A stretch of 64,000 nucleotides of DNA from an uncultured archaeon (GTDB taxonomy: Archaea > Thermoproteota > Bathyarchaeia > TCS64), in contig CALIUM010000001.1 in the NCBI GenBank assembly GCA_938048735.1, forward strand, positions 45,892 through 109,891, in the 5' to 3' direction. The notes under the pieces were generated by a model. The model was not told the DNA's origin. It ran no database searches and worked only from the letters and a program-made list of their open reading frames with translations. This document shows positions 10,726-20,454 of this stretch, in pieces. The position numbers and the translations under genes are program-made. Positions within the stretch are counted from its first letter, which is position 1. Every line of letters begins with the position of its first letter.

Positions 10726-11964
10726 GTGGAAGGAGGCATCTACGGGGAGTGGTGGAGATTGGTTGAACGTTCAGCTCTTAGCGACATAATGTCCCTCTAT
10801 GTACCATCCTTCTTCATCTTCCTCGGCATGTCCCTCGTCTCGCCAATCCTACCCATATACGCTAGGTCTTATGGCGTCTCCTATGCCCTTGCCTCCCTGG
10901 CCATCTCGATGTATGCCATAGGCCGCTTCATAGCCGACATTCCCACCGGCATAGCCGCTGACAGGTTCGGGAGGAAGCCCATCATGGTGCTGGGAACCAT
11001 CCTTTTAACCGTCACCTCCTTTCTCAACGCATTGGCCTCCAGCTTCTGGGAGTTCCTTTCATACCGTCTCATCCAGGGGGTTGGGTCCTCTATGTGGATG
11101 ACTGGGAGAACCGCCCTGCTTGCTGATATGCTTAAACCAGAGGAGCGGGGAAGGGTTATGGGGTACTTCCAAGCCTTCATGCTCATCGGCTCATCAGCTG
11201 GGCCGACCATAGGGGGGATAGTAGCCGCCATCTGGGATCTGAGAGCCCCCTTCTACTTCTACGCCTTGACTGGCTTAGTCAGCCTTGCGATAACCATCAT
11301 CTGGATCAGGGAGACAGAGGGCCACAGCGATGGGTGGGGGAGGGGGCAATCCTTCTCGATGCAGGTCTTCTCGAGGCTGCTCTCCAATAGGAGCTACATG
11401 ATGGCATGCCTCGCCACCTTCACTGTGTTCTTCATGAGGACTGGGATAAGGGGGACGATGATCCCCCTCTATGGAGACGGCGTTCTGGGCCTCGATACGG
11501 CATCCATAGGCACCGTGATAAGTTACGCCACCCTGACGAACCTGCTATTGACGATCCCCTTCGGCTACTCGACAGACTACTTCGGGAGGAAGCCCACCAT
11601 ACTCTTCAGCCTCATAGTCACAGCGGCATCCTCGCTAATATTCCCAATGACCTCAGACTACTTCCAGCTTTCACTAGCCGCGGTCCTCCTAGGTATTGGA
11701 ACTACAGGGGCGGGTCAGGCCCCACTAGCCCTAGCGACGGACGCCTCCATAAATGAGCCGAAGGGCCTCTCGATGGGTCTCTATAGGCTCTTCGGGGATG
11801 TGGGCTTCGTCATCGGCCCAATCGCCCTAGGATTAATCTCAGACTACTATGGTCTGAGGATGCCTTTCTACTTCACGGCGGTCTTGGTCTTCATCAACGC
11901 CCTCCTCATCCTCCTACTAGCGGAGGAGACATACAGTAGGAGAAGGCTCGATCGCTCTGGATAG
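10726..11964 (+). CDS. MFS transporter
   Basis: GIAADRFGRKP, YSTDYFGRKP and ~12 hydrophobic helices. Confidence 0.9.
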   Translation: MEGGIYGEWWRLVERSALSDIMSLYVPSFFIFLGMSLVSPILPIYARSYGVSYALASLAISMYAIGRFIADIPTGIAADRFGRKPIMVLGTILLTVTSFLNALASSFWEFLSYRLIQGVGSSMWMTGRTALLADMLKPEERGRVMGYFQAFMLIGSSAGPTIGGIVAAIWDLRAPFYFYALTGLVSLAITIIWIRETEGHSDGWGRGQSFSMQVFSRLLSNRSYMMACLATFTVFFMRTGIRGTMIPLYGDGVLGLDTASIGTVISYATLTNLLLTIPFGYSTDYFGRKPTILFSLIVTAASSLIFPMTSDYFQLSLAAVLLGIGTTGAGQAPLALATDASINEPKGLSMGLYRLFGDVGFVIGPIALGLISDYYGLRMPFYFTAVLVFINALLILLLAEETYSRRRLDRSG

Positions 11965-12069
11965 AGCAGGGTCCCTTATACTGATTCTTCGATATTATCC
12001 CGGTGCGTATCAAAAGGGCTTTAACCTTGGAGATGGAGGATCTTCATACATGGGTTTGAGGGTGATGTT

Positions 12070-12630
12070 TTGAACTGGGTTATCTGGCTAGTGGCAGGAG
12101 TAATCATCATCGCCATAGTGGCCTTCATCACCGCCCTGATCTATTATTACAATAGGATAAGGGTTTTATCGAATCGGATTGAGGAGGCCTGGGCCCAGAT
12201 CGATGTCCAGCTGAAGAAGAGGTATGACCTTGTCCCCAACCTCGTAGAGACTGTTAAGGGTTATGCAAAGCATGAGAGGGAGCTCTTCGAGAGGATAGCT
12301 GAGGCGAGGGAGAGGATGGTTAGGGGCGGGAGCAGGGAGGAGCAGATGAGGGCCTCCAATGAGTTATCGAGCATCCTCAGGTCGGTCTTCGCCATAGCCG
12401 AGGCCTATCCAGCATTGAGAGCTAGTGAGAACTTCAAGCTCCTGCAGGAGCAGCTTGAGGGGATTGAGAACAAGATAGCCTACGCCCGGCAATACTACAA
12501 CTCCTCAGTATTAGAGTATAACAATACCATCACCACAATCCCGGGTAAGTGGTTCGCCGCAGGGAGGGCTAAGCACCCCTTCCTCGAGATCCCGGAGGCA
12601 GAGAGAAGACCAGTTAAAGTCGAGTTCTAA
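12070..12630 (+). CDS. lemA: LemA family protein
   Basis: N-terminal TM; YNRIRVLSNRIEEAWAQIDVQLKKRYDLVPNLVETVKGYAKHE. Confidence 0.95.
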   Translation: MNWVIWLVAGVIIIAIVAFITALIYYYNRIRVLSNRIEEAWAQIDVQLKKRYDLVPNLVETVKGYAKHERELFERIAEARERMVRGGSREEQMRASNELSSILRSVFAIAEAYPALRASENFKLLQEQLEGIENKIAYARQYYNSSVLEYNNTITTIPGKWFAAGRAKHPFLEIPEAERRPVKVEF

Positions 12631-13538
12631 TGGGCCGCCTCAGCTTCTACGACGAGATAGCAAGGAACAGGAGGAGCTCCATCCTCCTAGCCATACTTGT
12701 GGCCGTCATCCTTTTCGCCTTGATATCCATGATTGTTTACTTTTTAGCCCCTGAATTAATAATGATATCTCTCCCCCTCTCTCTCATCCTCATATTCCTC
12801 TATGTTTATGGTTCCTACATGTATGGTGACGGCGTCGTGCTGGCCTCTGTGAATGCAAGGCCAGCGGAGGGGAGGGAGTACCAGTATCTGAGGGATACGG
12901 TTGAGGGGCTGAGCATAGCGGCGGGCATTCCCACCCCGAAGGTATACATAATTGATAGCGATGAGTTGAACGCCTTCGCCACTGGGAGGGATCCCGAGCA
13001 TGCCAGCATAGCTGTCACTACCGCTCTGATGAGGGAGCTGAACAGGCTGGAGCTTGAGGGTGTGATAGGCCACGAGATCTCCCACATAAGGAACAGGGAT
13101 ATCCTCTTCATGACCCTTGTAGCAGTCCTAGTCGGCCTGGCAGCCATACTAAGCCACATAATTCTGAGAAGCTTCAGGTATGGAGGGATCAGCCGACGAA
13201 GGGGTGAGAGGGAGAGGGCGGGTGGAATAGAGGCCATCATAATAATGGTCGGATTATTACTGGCTGTGATCGCCCCTATAGTCACCCGCCTGGTCCAGTT
13301 CGCCATCTCCAGGAGGAGGGAGTATCTCGCCGACGCCTCCTCAGCAGAGCTCACAAGGTATCCCGAGGGGTTGGCCTCAGCTCTAGAGAAGATCATGAAG
13401 AAGAACAGGGGTAGGATGGAGGTGAGCGAGGCTGTCAGCCACCTCTTCTTCGTCGACCCCAATCGAAGCCCCCTAGACAGCTTATATGCCACCCATCCAC
13501 CTATAGAGGAGAGGATCAGAAGGCTAAGGGCAATGTAG
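12630..13538 (+). CDS. htpX: HtpX-like M48 membrane metalloprotease
   Basis: GVIGHEISHIRNRD zinc motif; AISRRREYLADASSAELT; directly abuts lemA. Confidence 0.93.
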   Translation: MGRLSFYDEIARNRRSSILLAILVAVILFALISMIVYFLAPELIMISLPLSLILIFLYVYGSYMYGDGVVLASVNARPAEGREYQYLRDTVEGLSIAAGIPTPKVYIIDSDELNAFATGRDPEHASIAVTTALMRELNRLELEGVIGHEISHIRNRDILFMTLVAVLVGLAAILSHIILRSFRYGGISRRRGERERAGGIEAIIIMVGLLLAVIAPIVTRLVQFAISRRREYLADASSAELTRYPEGLASALEKIMKKNRGRMEVSEAVSHLFFVDPNRSPLDSLYATHPPIEERIRRLRAM

Positions 13539-13616
13539 CTCGATTAAATCTAGAAAACCTCATCCCAAACTTCCATGGGTTTGAGATAATTTCATGAAGG
13601 AGGGGAAGAAGCGGCT

Positions 13617-13787
13617 CTATTCTGGACCCATCCTTTATACTAGGGATAAACCAGCTGATAGAGACCGTGGCCTTCGGGATTCCCTACTCATATCTCCCCC
13701 TTTATGCTTCATATTATAATCAAATAATCTTTTATACGAGGAAGAAGATCTTGAAGAGTCTGGGGTCGATGATTACGATTTTATAAT
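13617..13787 (+). pseudogene. Degenerate MFS N-terminal fragment
   Basis: In-frame SILDPSFILGINQLIETVAFGIPYSYLPLYASYYNQ... resembles TM1/loop of MFS carriers; no start and no continuation. Confidence 0.35.
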
Positions 13788-13821
13788 CCCGTATATTATA
13801 ACGACTTGGCCAAGAAGCTGT

Positions 13822-14976
13822 TCATCCCCCCTCTTTCAAGCCCTGGATCTCCGGCTCTATGAGTTTGAGCCTGAGGGCGGTGAGATGGGCTGCTAGTCCT
13901 ATTAAGAAGCCTACCCCAAGGTTGGTAAGGTATGATGCGGCCGCTACGAGAATGGCTATGAGCATCCTCCACCCCCTCAGCCTCAAGGCCCCTCTTCCGA
14001 GTTCCATGGAGGCCGGTAGGAGAATGGCTCCTACGATGGCCAAGGGGAATCGGGAGAAGATGGTGGTCACGACCGTGGAGAGGAACAGGGCGGAGACCAG
14101 CTCTATAACCCCCTCCATCACCATGGCCCCCCCTGTTCTTGCCCCGTAGAGGTATTGGGCCATGAAGCCGCCTGAGCCGTGGCATAGGGGCACACATCCC
14201 AGGAAGGCCGCCCCTAGATTCATTAAGCCCATGTTCAAAGCGAGCTGTCCATCCCTGATCTTCCTCGTGAACCTCTCATTCACGGCGATCCTCGTTGCAA
14301 GGACAGCATTGGAGAGGGTTAGAAAGGCCTGTGCGAAGCCCACCTCGAGCATCCCCCTCCAGATATCTCCGATAGAGAAGAGGTGAACTCGGGGTGTGTA
14401 GAATCCCACAGCTATAGGCTCCTCCTCCATAAGAGAAGAGGATGCCATCATGAACCCTATGAAGAAGAGGGGGAGGGTTGGAGGTATGGGGATTCTCCAT
14501 CTCGTAGGCATCATGGTCATGACTATAATGGCTATCGACAGGAGGGCCATCCCTGGAGATGCCCCCATGAGCTTAAGGGATTCTGACAGGAGATATACGG
14601 CAAGGGCGAGCTGTATCCCCCTAGCGACGTCATCAGGCACGAATCTGAGCATCCTATCTAGGAGGCCTGAGAGGGATAGGGAGAGCCAGAGGATCGCGGT
14701 TCCGAAGGCGGTGGCGAGCATCAAACCCGTATCCCACCGATTGGCTAGGGCATATATCGTGAGGGCCTTCATGGGCTCGATGGGAAGCGGGATCCTATAA
14801 TAGGCTCCCAACAGGATGTTTGAGGCCCCCATGACCAGCATTATCGATGCGGGGTTGAGGCCCAACACCCTCACGGAGGAGAGGAAGAGGGGGTGCAGAG
14901 GCCCGAAGTCTCCTAGAGCCCCTCCAAGCTCCCTTAAGTTGAACCTGAGCCCCCCTCTATCTCCCCCCTCGCCCAT
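13822..14976 (-). CDS. MOT1-type putative molybdate/sulfate transporter
   Basis: LGGALGDFGPLHPLFL...LPIEPMKALTIYALA, repeated later as AAFLGCVPLCHGSGGFMAQYLYGARTGGA. Confidence 0.85.
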   Translation of the reverse strand: MGEGGDRGGLRFNLRELGGALGDFGPLHPLFLSSVRVLGLNPASIMLVMGASNILLGAYYRIPLPIEPMKALTIYALANRWDTGLMLATAFGTAILWLSLSLSGLLDRMLRFVPDDVARGIQLALAVYLLSESLKLMGASPGMALLSIAIIVMTMMPTRWRIPIPPTLPLFFIGFMMASSSLMEEEPIAVGFYTPRVHLFSIGDIWRGMLEVGFAQAFLTLSNAVLATRIAVNERFTRKIRDGQLALNMGLMNLGAAFLGCVPLCHGSGGFMAQYLYGARTGGAMVMEGVIELVSALFLSTVVTTIFSRFPLAIVGAILLPASMELGRGALRLRGWRMLIAILVAAASYLTNLGVGFLIGLAAHLTALRLKLIEPEIQGLKEGG

Positions 14977-15009
14977 CTACTACAGTGAATATCCTCAGAA
15001 GACCTTTAA

Positions 15010-15026
15010 ATATAACATGGTTATAT
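15010..15026. promoter_or_regulatory. Candidate operator: inverted repeat ATATAAC-atg-GTTATAT between divergent transporter and PadR genes
   Basis: Perfect 7-bp arms, 3-bp spacer, 9 bp before the PadR ATG (15036). Confidence 0.55.
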
Positions 15027-15035
15027 ATCCCTGAG

Positions 15036-15425
15036 ATGTGCGGCTGTGAGGGGAGGCATGCTTCGAGGTGCCACCACTTCCCGGAGAGGGGCTGGATACA
15101 GTTCCTCTTCCTGAGGCTCCTATATGAGAGGCCATCCCATGGATACCAGCTCATGGAGGAGCTCCAGAGACGTGGCTTCGTCCGGCCTGGGAGGCTGGAA
15201 TCAGGCTCCGTATACACCATCCTGAGGAGGATGGAGAACAGAGGCCTTCTGACCTCGACGTGGGATGAGAACCTCTCAGGGCCTGACAGACGGGTTTATA
15301 GGGTGACGGAGGCGGGGGCTCGAGCCCTAAAGGCTGGGATAGAGGCCCTTATGGCTCGTAAGGCCGTGATGGATGACCTCATCAACTTCTATCACAGACA
15401 CTTCGGGGGAGAGTCGAAGCCCTGA
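15036..15425 (+). CDS. PadR-family transcriptional regulator with Cys/His-rich N-terminus
   Basis: LRLLYERPSHGYQLMEELQRRG...RLESGSVYTILRRMENRGLLTS; start chosen at ATG 15036 (MCGCEGRHASRCHHF). Confidence 0.9.
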   Translation: MCGCEGRHASRCHHFPERGWIQFLFLRLLYERPSHGYQLMEELQRRGFVRPGRLESGSVYTILRRMENRGLLTSTWDENLSGPDRRVYRVTEAGARALKAGIEALMARKAVMDDLINFYHRHFGGESKP

Positions 15426-15566
15426 GCATCCCTCTTTCATATCTCTAGCTTTCCGGCTGTTCAAGCCTATTCTACTTACTCCTCTGGGTTAGATAAGAAG
15501 GGCTTCATCGAGGCCCTTCGACGTCTTTTTAACCTCCTCGGTGAGCTATGTTAGGGAGAGCCGAAT

Positions 15567-16838
15567 TTGTTAGATGCAGGGAATCTCCTCCTCCTCTTCT
15601 CCTCGACCATCTTCCTCGGCTATGTAAGCGGCCTCTTCTACACCAAGACGAGGGTTCCAGATATAATCTGGCTTCTGGGCTTCGGGATCCTGCTAGGCCC
15701 CATACTCGGATACTTCGAGAGGGGGGTCTTCCTCTCCATCTCGCCCCTGATGAGCGTAATAGCCCTCTGCATCATCCTTTTCGACGCAGGGATCAACATA
15801 GACATACTCCTCGTGGCTAGAAACATGGTAAAATCGGTCCTCCTGACGGCTGCAACATTCCTCTCGATGGTCTTCTCGGTAGGGGTCTTCCTCCACCTCC
15901 TCATGCCTCAGATGTTCACCCTCCTTCAGGCTATGCTCCTTGGAGCCATGATCGGGGGGACGAGCACCATAGCGGTCTCAGCCATCCTCAGCAACATGGA
16001 GAGGATTGTCCCCGATCTTGAGAACATCCGCGTCATTCTTATCATGGAGTCCATCCTCTCCGATCCGATATGCATCATAACCTCTTTAGCCCTCATACGG
16101 ATGGTCATGGCGCCAACGATATCCCCAACAGACATCTTTAAGGAGATAATCTATGTCCTCTTCTTATCCTCCCTTCTGGGATTCGCCGTCGGCCTAATCT
16201 GGGCTGAGGTGCTCGACAGGCTCAGGGGGAAGCCCTTCAACTATATCCTCACCATAGCGGTTCTCTTCTCCACATACATCATGGCCGAGAGGTTCGTGGG
16301 TGAGGGTGGAGGACCAGTAGCGGCCCTCACCCTAGGCCTGGCCATAACAAACTCCAGATACATCATAAGGAGGTTGGGGGTTGAAAGCGATGTCAGGATA
16401 GATAAGAGGAGGTTGAGGGAGTTCCATGAGGAGATAACCTTCATGATAAAATCCTTCTACTTCGTCTATATGGGCCTCACCGCCACCCTCTCCCTTGAGT
16501 ACACCCTCCTCGGCCTCGGGGTGGTGGCTCTGGCTCTCCTTATAAGATACGCCGTCGCCACGGGTCTGGGGAGGCTCCCAACCTTCACGAACCAAGAAAG
16601 GGTGATAAGCCGGCTCATCTTCGCCCAAGGCCTTCCCGCCTTCGTCATGTCCCAGCTCCCAGTCATCTTTGACCCCAGCGGGAGGTTCTTCCCCAGACCA
16701 GAGATCTACACCGACCTCGCCGTTCCGATAGTCATAGGAACCATCTTGATTTCGGCCTTCCTAGGCCCAGCCATCATCTCGAGGCAGTTAACCGCGGTTG
16801 GGAGGCCCCTTTCAGATAAGGGTGATAGCAAGCTTTGA
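15567..16838 (+). CDS. CPA-type sodium/proton antiporter
   Basis: ~12 TM; LLGFGILLGPILGYF, FDAGINIDI, GGTSTIAVSAIL, EGGGPVAALTLGLAITNS. Confidence 0.88.
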   Translation: MLDAGNLLLLFSSTIFLGYVSGLFYTKTRVPDIIWLLGFGILLGPILGYFERGVFLSISPLMSVIALCIILFDAGINIDILLVARNMVKSVLLTAATFLSMVFSVGVFLHLLMPQMFTLLQAMLLGAMIGGTSTIAVSAILSNMERIVPDLENIRVILIMESILSDPICIITSLALIRMVMAPTISPTDIFKEIIYVLFLSSLLGFAVGLIWAEVLDRLRGKPFNYILTIAVLFSTYIMAERFVGEGGGPVAALTLGLAITNSRYIIRRLGVESDVRIDKRRLREFHEEITFMIKSFYFVYMGLTATLSLEYTLLGLGVVALALLIRYAVATGLGRLPTFTNQERVISRLIFAQGLPAFVMSQLPVIFDPSGRFFPRPEIYTDLAVPIVIGTILISAFLGPAIISRQLTAVGRPLSDKGDSKL

Positions 16839-16884
16839 TATGGAGGGCCAAATTTTATATATATGACTTTGTTTCTTAATTCTG

Positions 16885-17097
16885 ATGGACATGTGCAACC
16901 ACCATGAGCACCCCTACCACCATGGCCGAGCCCTACCACCATGGCACCCATTTAGAGGATTCTGCTGCGCGCCCATCTACATCTCTGTCGATGAGGAGAT
17001 AAGGATGGTAGAGAGGGCGAAAGAGGCCCTTGAAACAAGGCTGAAGTATATAAACGAAAGGCTGGAGAGGCTGAAGGCTGGAAGGCAGACCACCTGA
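16885..17097 (+). CDS. Small His/Cys-rich protein with C-terminal coiled coil
   Basis: MDMCNHHEHPYHHGRALPPWHPFRGFCCAPIYISVDEEIRMVERAKEALETRLKYINERLERLK; TATA-like tttatatatatg upstream. Confidence 0.6.
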   Translation: MDMCNHHEHPYHHGRALPPWHPFRGFCCAPIYISVDEEIRMVERAKEALETRLKYINERLERLKAGRQTT

Positions 17098-17212
17098 AGG
17101 CTCCCCTTTCAGAACCATCTATCCCCTATTTTTGGGCTTAACAGAAGGCTCTAAAAGGGCGTGAGGATAATTTAGGATCGGGTTAATGAGGCCTCGCTGT
17201 GAGAGATCCAAT

Positions 17213-17605
17213 ATGAGGGATGAGGCCAAGGACTGATATGATGGCGCCATCGTCGACCTGGATGAAGCCGAGTCAGCCCTACAGGAAGGGAGGCCCAACT
17301 GGGCTCTATTCGCCGCCCAGCAGGCCCTTGAGAAGTGCTTAAAGGCTGCTATAATGGTAAAGAGAAGGGAGATGCCTCCCAGAACCCATGATCTTGTTGA
17401 GCTTACAAGGCTCTCTGCACTGCAATTCGATGAGGAGACCCTGGCCTCGATAGCCGAGCTTTCGCCATACTACTCGGTCTCAAGATATCCTAATGCCGGC
17501 CTCAGGAGGCCCTGGGAGGGGATCAGCAGGAAGACGGCCCGGAGGCTTGTGAACGAGGCGAGGAGGGTTGTGGAGAGGATCGGCCTTGAACTCTCTGCCC
17601 CGTGA
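17213..17605 (+). pseudogene. HEPN-domain protein interrupted by in-frame TGA (17234-17236)
   Basis: Frame 2: MRDEAKD*YDGAIVDLDEAESALQEGRPNWALFAAQQALEKCLKAAIMVKRREMPPRTHDLVEL...; first downstream ATG only at 17354. Confidence 0.8.
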
Positions 17606-17918
17606 CCTCCCCTCAAGGGTTAGGGAGGCCATCGAGGATTTGAGGGAGGCGGGGGAGGGGCTGGGGATAAGGGAGGCATACCTCACGGGGAGCTTCGCGA
17701 GGGGTGATTGGCTCTACCAGAGCGACATTGATCTCATAATAGTTTCAGACAAATTCGAGGGTAAAGAGATAGGTGAAAGATTTTTGATGATTAAAAAAGC
17801 GTTAAAAACAAATGTCTCAATAGATTTGTTAGCATATACTTACAGTGAATTTGAGGAAGCAAAAAATAGAAGTGTTATTCTTCAAGATATGCTTGAATAT
17901 GCAATAAAAATAATTTAA
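17568..17918 (+). CDS. MNT-type nucleotidyltransferase (partner of HEPN gene)
   Basis: AYLTGSFARGDWLYQSDIDLIIVSDKFEG (GS-X10-DxD); overlaps HEPN 3' end. Confidence 0.88.
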   Translation: MWRGSALNSLPRDLPSRVREAIEDLREAGEGLGIREAYLTGSFARGDWLYQSDIDLIIVSDKFEGKEIGERFLMIKKALKTNVSIDLLAYTYSEFEEAKNRSVILQDMLEYAIKII

Positions 17919-18314
17919 ATTATAAAACATATTAAGACATATATTTCGAGCTGGGCTTTTGGAACTGTTAAAAAGATCTATATGGAATCTGAGAAAACAT
18001 TCACAATTCGACTCCCCCTGACGGATTCCCAGCACTAATCTGGCCCATAGCCGAGATGGGAAGGTACGCCATATGATTGTGTGAATGATGATGGGGCGTT
18101 CGAACTTGACCGATGCCCTAGCCCATCGATGCCGTGCGCCGGCTCCGAAGGCCTCGAGGTATTATGAGGTGCTGAGGGGAAAATATATAATTAAAATTTA
18201 ATTACATCTCAAAAATTTATTTTATTTTAACAGCCTCTTTTCCTTTACCATAAATAGATATAATGTGCTTCATTTCAACAATGAAAAAGAAGAGCGGAAT
18301 TTCAGATAAATTTT

Positions 18315-19901
18315 TCAATAATATCTTTGAATCGAAGGTAATGTACTTATCTGTTCAACTTCAGTTTTTTCCTTTCTGAAGTCCATTACCATAGCCTTTA
18401 AATCATAATCATATTCATCTCTACATCTTTTTATTAGCTCTCTGCCCTTTCTCAATCCATATGATATTACTAGATTTAGGCCTTTCCTTATGATGTTATT
18501 TTTGATGCTTCCCCTGAGCCTCTCGTTGAAGATCTCGGGTATCCAGTCTAGGTTGTGTTCCCAGCACTTGACGAAGGCCTCCCCCTGCATCCTGGTCATC
18601 TTCTCCAATGTGAAGGATTCCGAACTATTCTTGAGGCCCCCCGCCGAGACTAGGAAAAGGGGGACGATGAGGCTCTTGAATGGTCTTAGCTCCTCCACTA
18701 GCCTGGCTGTCTCCTCGGCCTCCCTGTCCGTCTCCCCTGGAAGTCCGATGATGATAGTGGCGCATGGAACCCAGCTGTTCTCGTTGAGGATCTCGAAGGA
18801 CCTGATGACGACCTCGGGCCAGTCCTCAGGCTGGAAGGGCTTACACTTCCCGAGCATGTGCCTCCTCATGAGCCTCGGGCTCCCAGTCTCTATGCCCGTC
18901 TGTCCACCGATGAACCTCCCCCCCTCCCCGGCGCCCAGTATCCTCGATATCTCCTCGACAAGGTCGGGGGCTGCGGCTACCGATGCGAGGGCGAAGTGGC
19001 TTATCCCAACGTTCTCAACTCCGGGATAGCCTTTCACCGTCTTGAAGAGGTTGAGGACCGCCTCCCTATTTATCTCCAGCCCCCTCGCCCCGTATCTCAG
19101 CACATCCTCGGCGTGTAGCAAGGGATCCTTCCCGGCCCTCTTGTTCACCTCGACCTCCTTTAGGATGTGCTCTATAGAGAGGCACCGGTAGTTCTGGAGG
19201 GTTGGGATGCAGAAGGAGCATCCCCTCCCACACCCCCTCGCTATCTCTACTATCCCGTTTATGGTGGGCCCCCTGATTATAGGTATCCCATCAGCCTCCA
19301 CGGGCTCCCCCTCCACCCTCTCGGGGATCCTCTCCCCCCTCACCGCCTTCTCGAACAATGGTCCTACAACTTTTTCACCCTCCCCTATCACCACGCAGTC
19401 TATTCCAAGCCTCCTCCTAACCTCCTCGTCGATCTGCCATGCCCCAGGCCCCCCCACGATTATTCTAGGCCTATAACGCTTTATGGATGGATGCCCAAGG
19501 AGTTCCCTGAACTTTAGGGCCATGTAGGCCTCGCCTCCAAAGAGCTGGGTGAAGGTAGAGGTGGCAGGGCCTATCCCCAGGGGGTCATTCTCGGTGATTC
19601 CCAGTACCTTGGTCTCTGGGCCCACCGCCTTCCCTAGATGTTCCGGATGGGCCACGATCACATCCTCCCTCCTGAACCCATAGTCTAAGAGGGCTGCCTC
19701 GATCTTACGAGTTCCACATGGGGCGAACCTTGCCGAGCCATCCCTCTCTGCCTCCACCGGGGGGCAGAAGAGGGAGAAGTAGAGCCTGTCAGGGATGATC
19801 CCCCTAGGGACGCAGGCGCTGAAGCCAAGGAAGATGTGACCATTATATCCGCTCATTAGGGTTCTATCAGCCGTCAGGACGATTCTGCTGCCTCGTCCCA
19901 T
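18315..19901 (-). CDS. B12-binding-type radical SAM protein
   Basis: IARGCGRGCSFCIPTLQNYRCLSIEHILKEVEV (CxxxCxxC-type) with N-terminal cobalamin-binding-like region. Confidence 0.85.
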   Translation of the reverse strand: MGRGSRIVLTADRTLMSGYNGHIFLGFSACVPRGIIPDRLYFSLFCPPVEAERDGSARFAPCGTRKIEAALLDYGFRREDVIVAHPEHLGKAVGPETKVLGITENDPLGIGPATSTFTQLFGGEAYMALKFRELLGHPSIKRYRPRIIVGGPGAWQIDEEVRRRLGIDCVVIGEGEKVVGPLFEKAVRGERIPERVEGEPVEADGIPIIRGPTINGIVEIARGCGRGCSFCIPTLQNYRCLSIEHILKEVEVNKRAGKDPLLHAEDVLRYGARGLEINREAVLNLFKTVKGYPGVENVGISHFALASVAAAPDLVEEISRILGAGEGGRFIGGQTGIETGSPRLMRRHMLGKCKPFQPEDWPEVVIRSFEILNENSWVPCATIIIGLPGETDREAEETARLVEELRPFKSLIVPLFLVSAGGLKNSSESFTLEKMTRMQGEAFVKCWEHNLDWIPEIFNERLRGSIKNNIIRKGLNLVISYGLRKGRELIKRCRDEYDYDLKAMVMDFRKEKTEVEQISTLPSIQRYY

Positions 19902-20000
19902 GGAGATAACCCCACAAGGCTGGAATATATCAAAATTCAAAATATTGGAGCTATTAAAACCTTTCCAAGGGAGTTCTACCCCAAAGGTGCCTACGGATGC

Positions 20001-20330
20001 TCAACACCCCTCATGTAAAAGATAGGTGATGAGTTCCCTTATCTGCCTACCAAAGAGTTCTCTAATCCTCACCAGGAGGGCTTCGCCTCTCTTCGTCAAG
20101 GAGTACCTCTTCACCCTCCTCCCCCTCATCTCAACCCACTCCCCGACTATGAATCCCTCCTTTTCCAGCCTATGGAGATATGGATATATAGTGTTCGACC
20201 CAGCACCCCTCCCTGTCAGTCTCTTGATCTCCTGCATGATCCCATAGCCGTGCCTAGGGCTAAGGGATAGGAGCCACAGGATTATGGGTCCATGAAGGCT
20301 TCTTAGGAAGGACTGATAGATCTGAACCAT
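20001..20330 (-). CDS. PadR-family transcriptional regulator
   Basis: LLSLSPRHGYGIMQEIKRLTGRGAGSNTIYPYLHRLEKEGFIVGEW. Confidence 0.88.
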   Translation of the reverse strand: MVQIYQSFLRSLHGPIILWLLSLSPRHGYGIMQEIKRLTGRGAGSNTIYPYLHRLEKEGFIVGEWVEMRGRRVKRYSLTKRGEALLVRIRELFGRQIRELITYLLHEGC

Positions 20331-20454
20331 CTCAGGTATTCAAAATAAGTACCAAAAACGGGGTAATAAATCTTCAATTCTTAAGGTAATATGTTTAATA
20401 ACCGCTTCCATCTCGGATTCTTCGGATAGATGCCCTATCCATGGGGTCTTAGGG

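Noticed and set aside
17234-17236. TGA as a selenocysteine codon in the HEPN gene
   Set aside because: HEPN proteins commonly have Trp here and no selenoprotein context or SECIS-like structure was seen; a nonsense mutation is simpler.
18000-18180. tRNA-like gttcgaac sequence near 18107
   Set aside because: Flanking sequence does not form acceptor, D- or anticodon arms.
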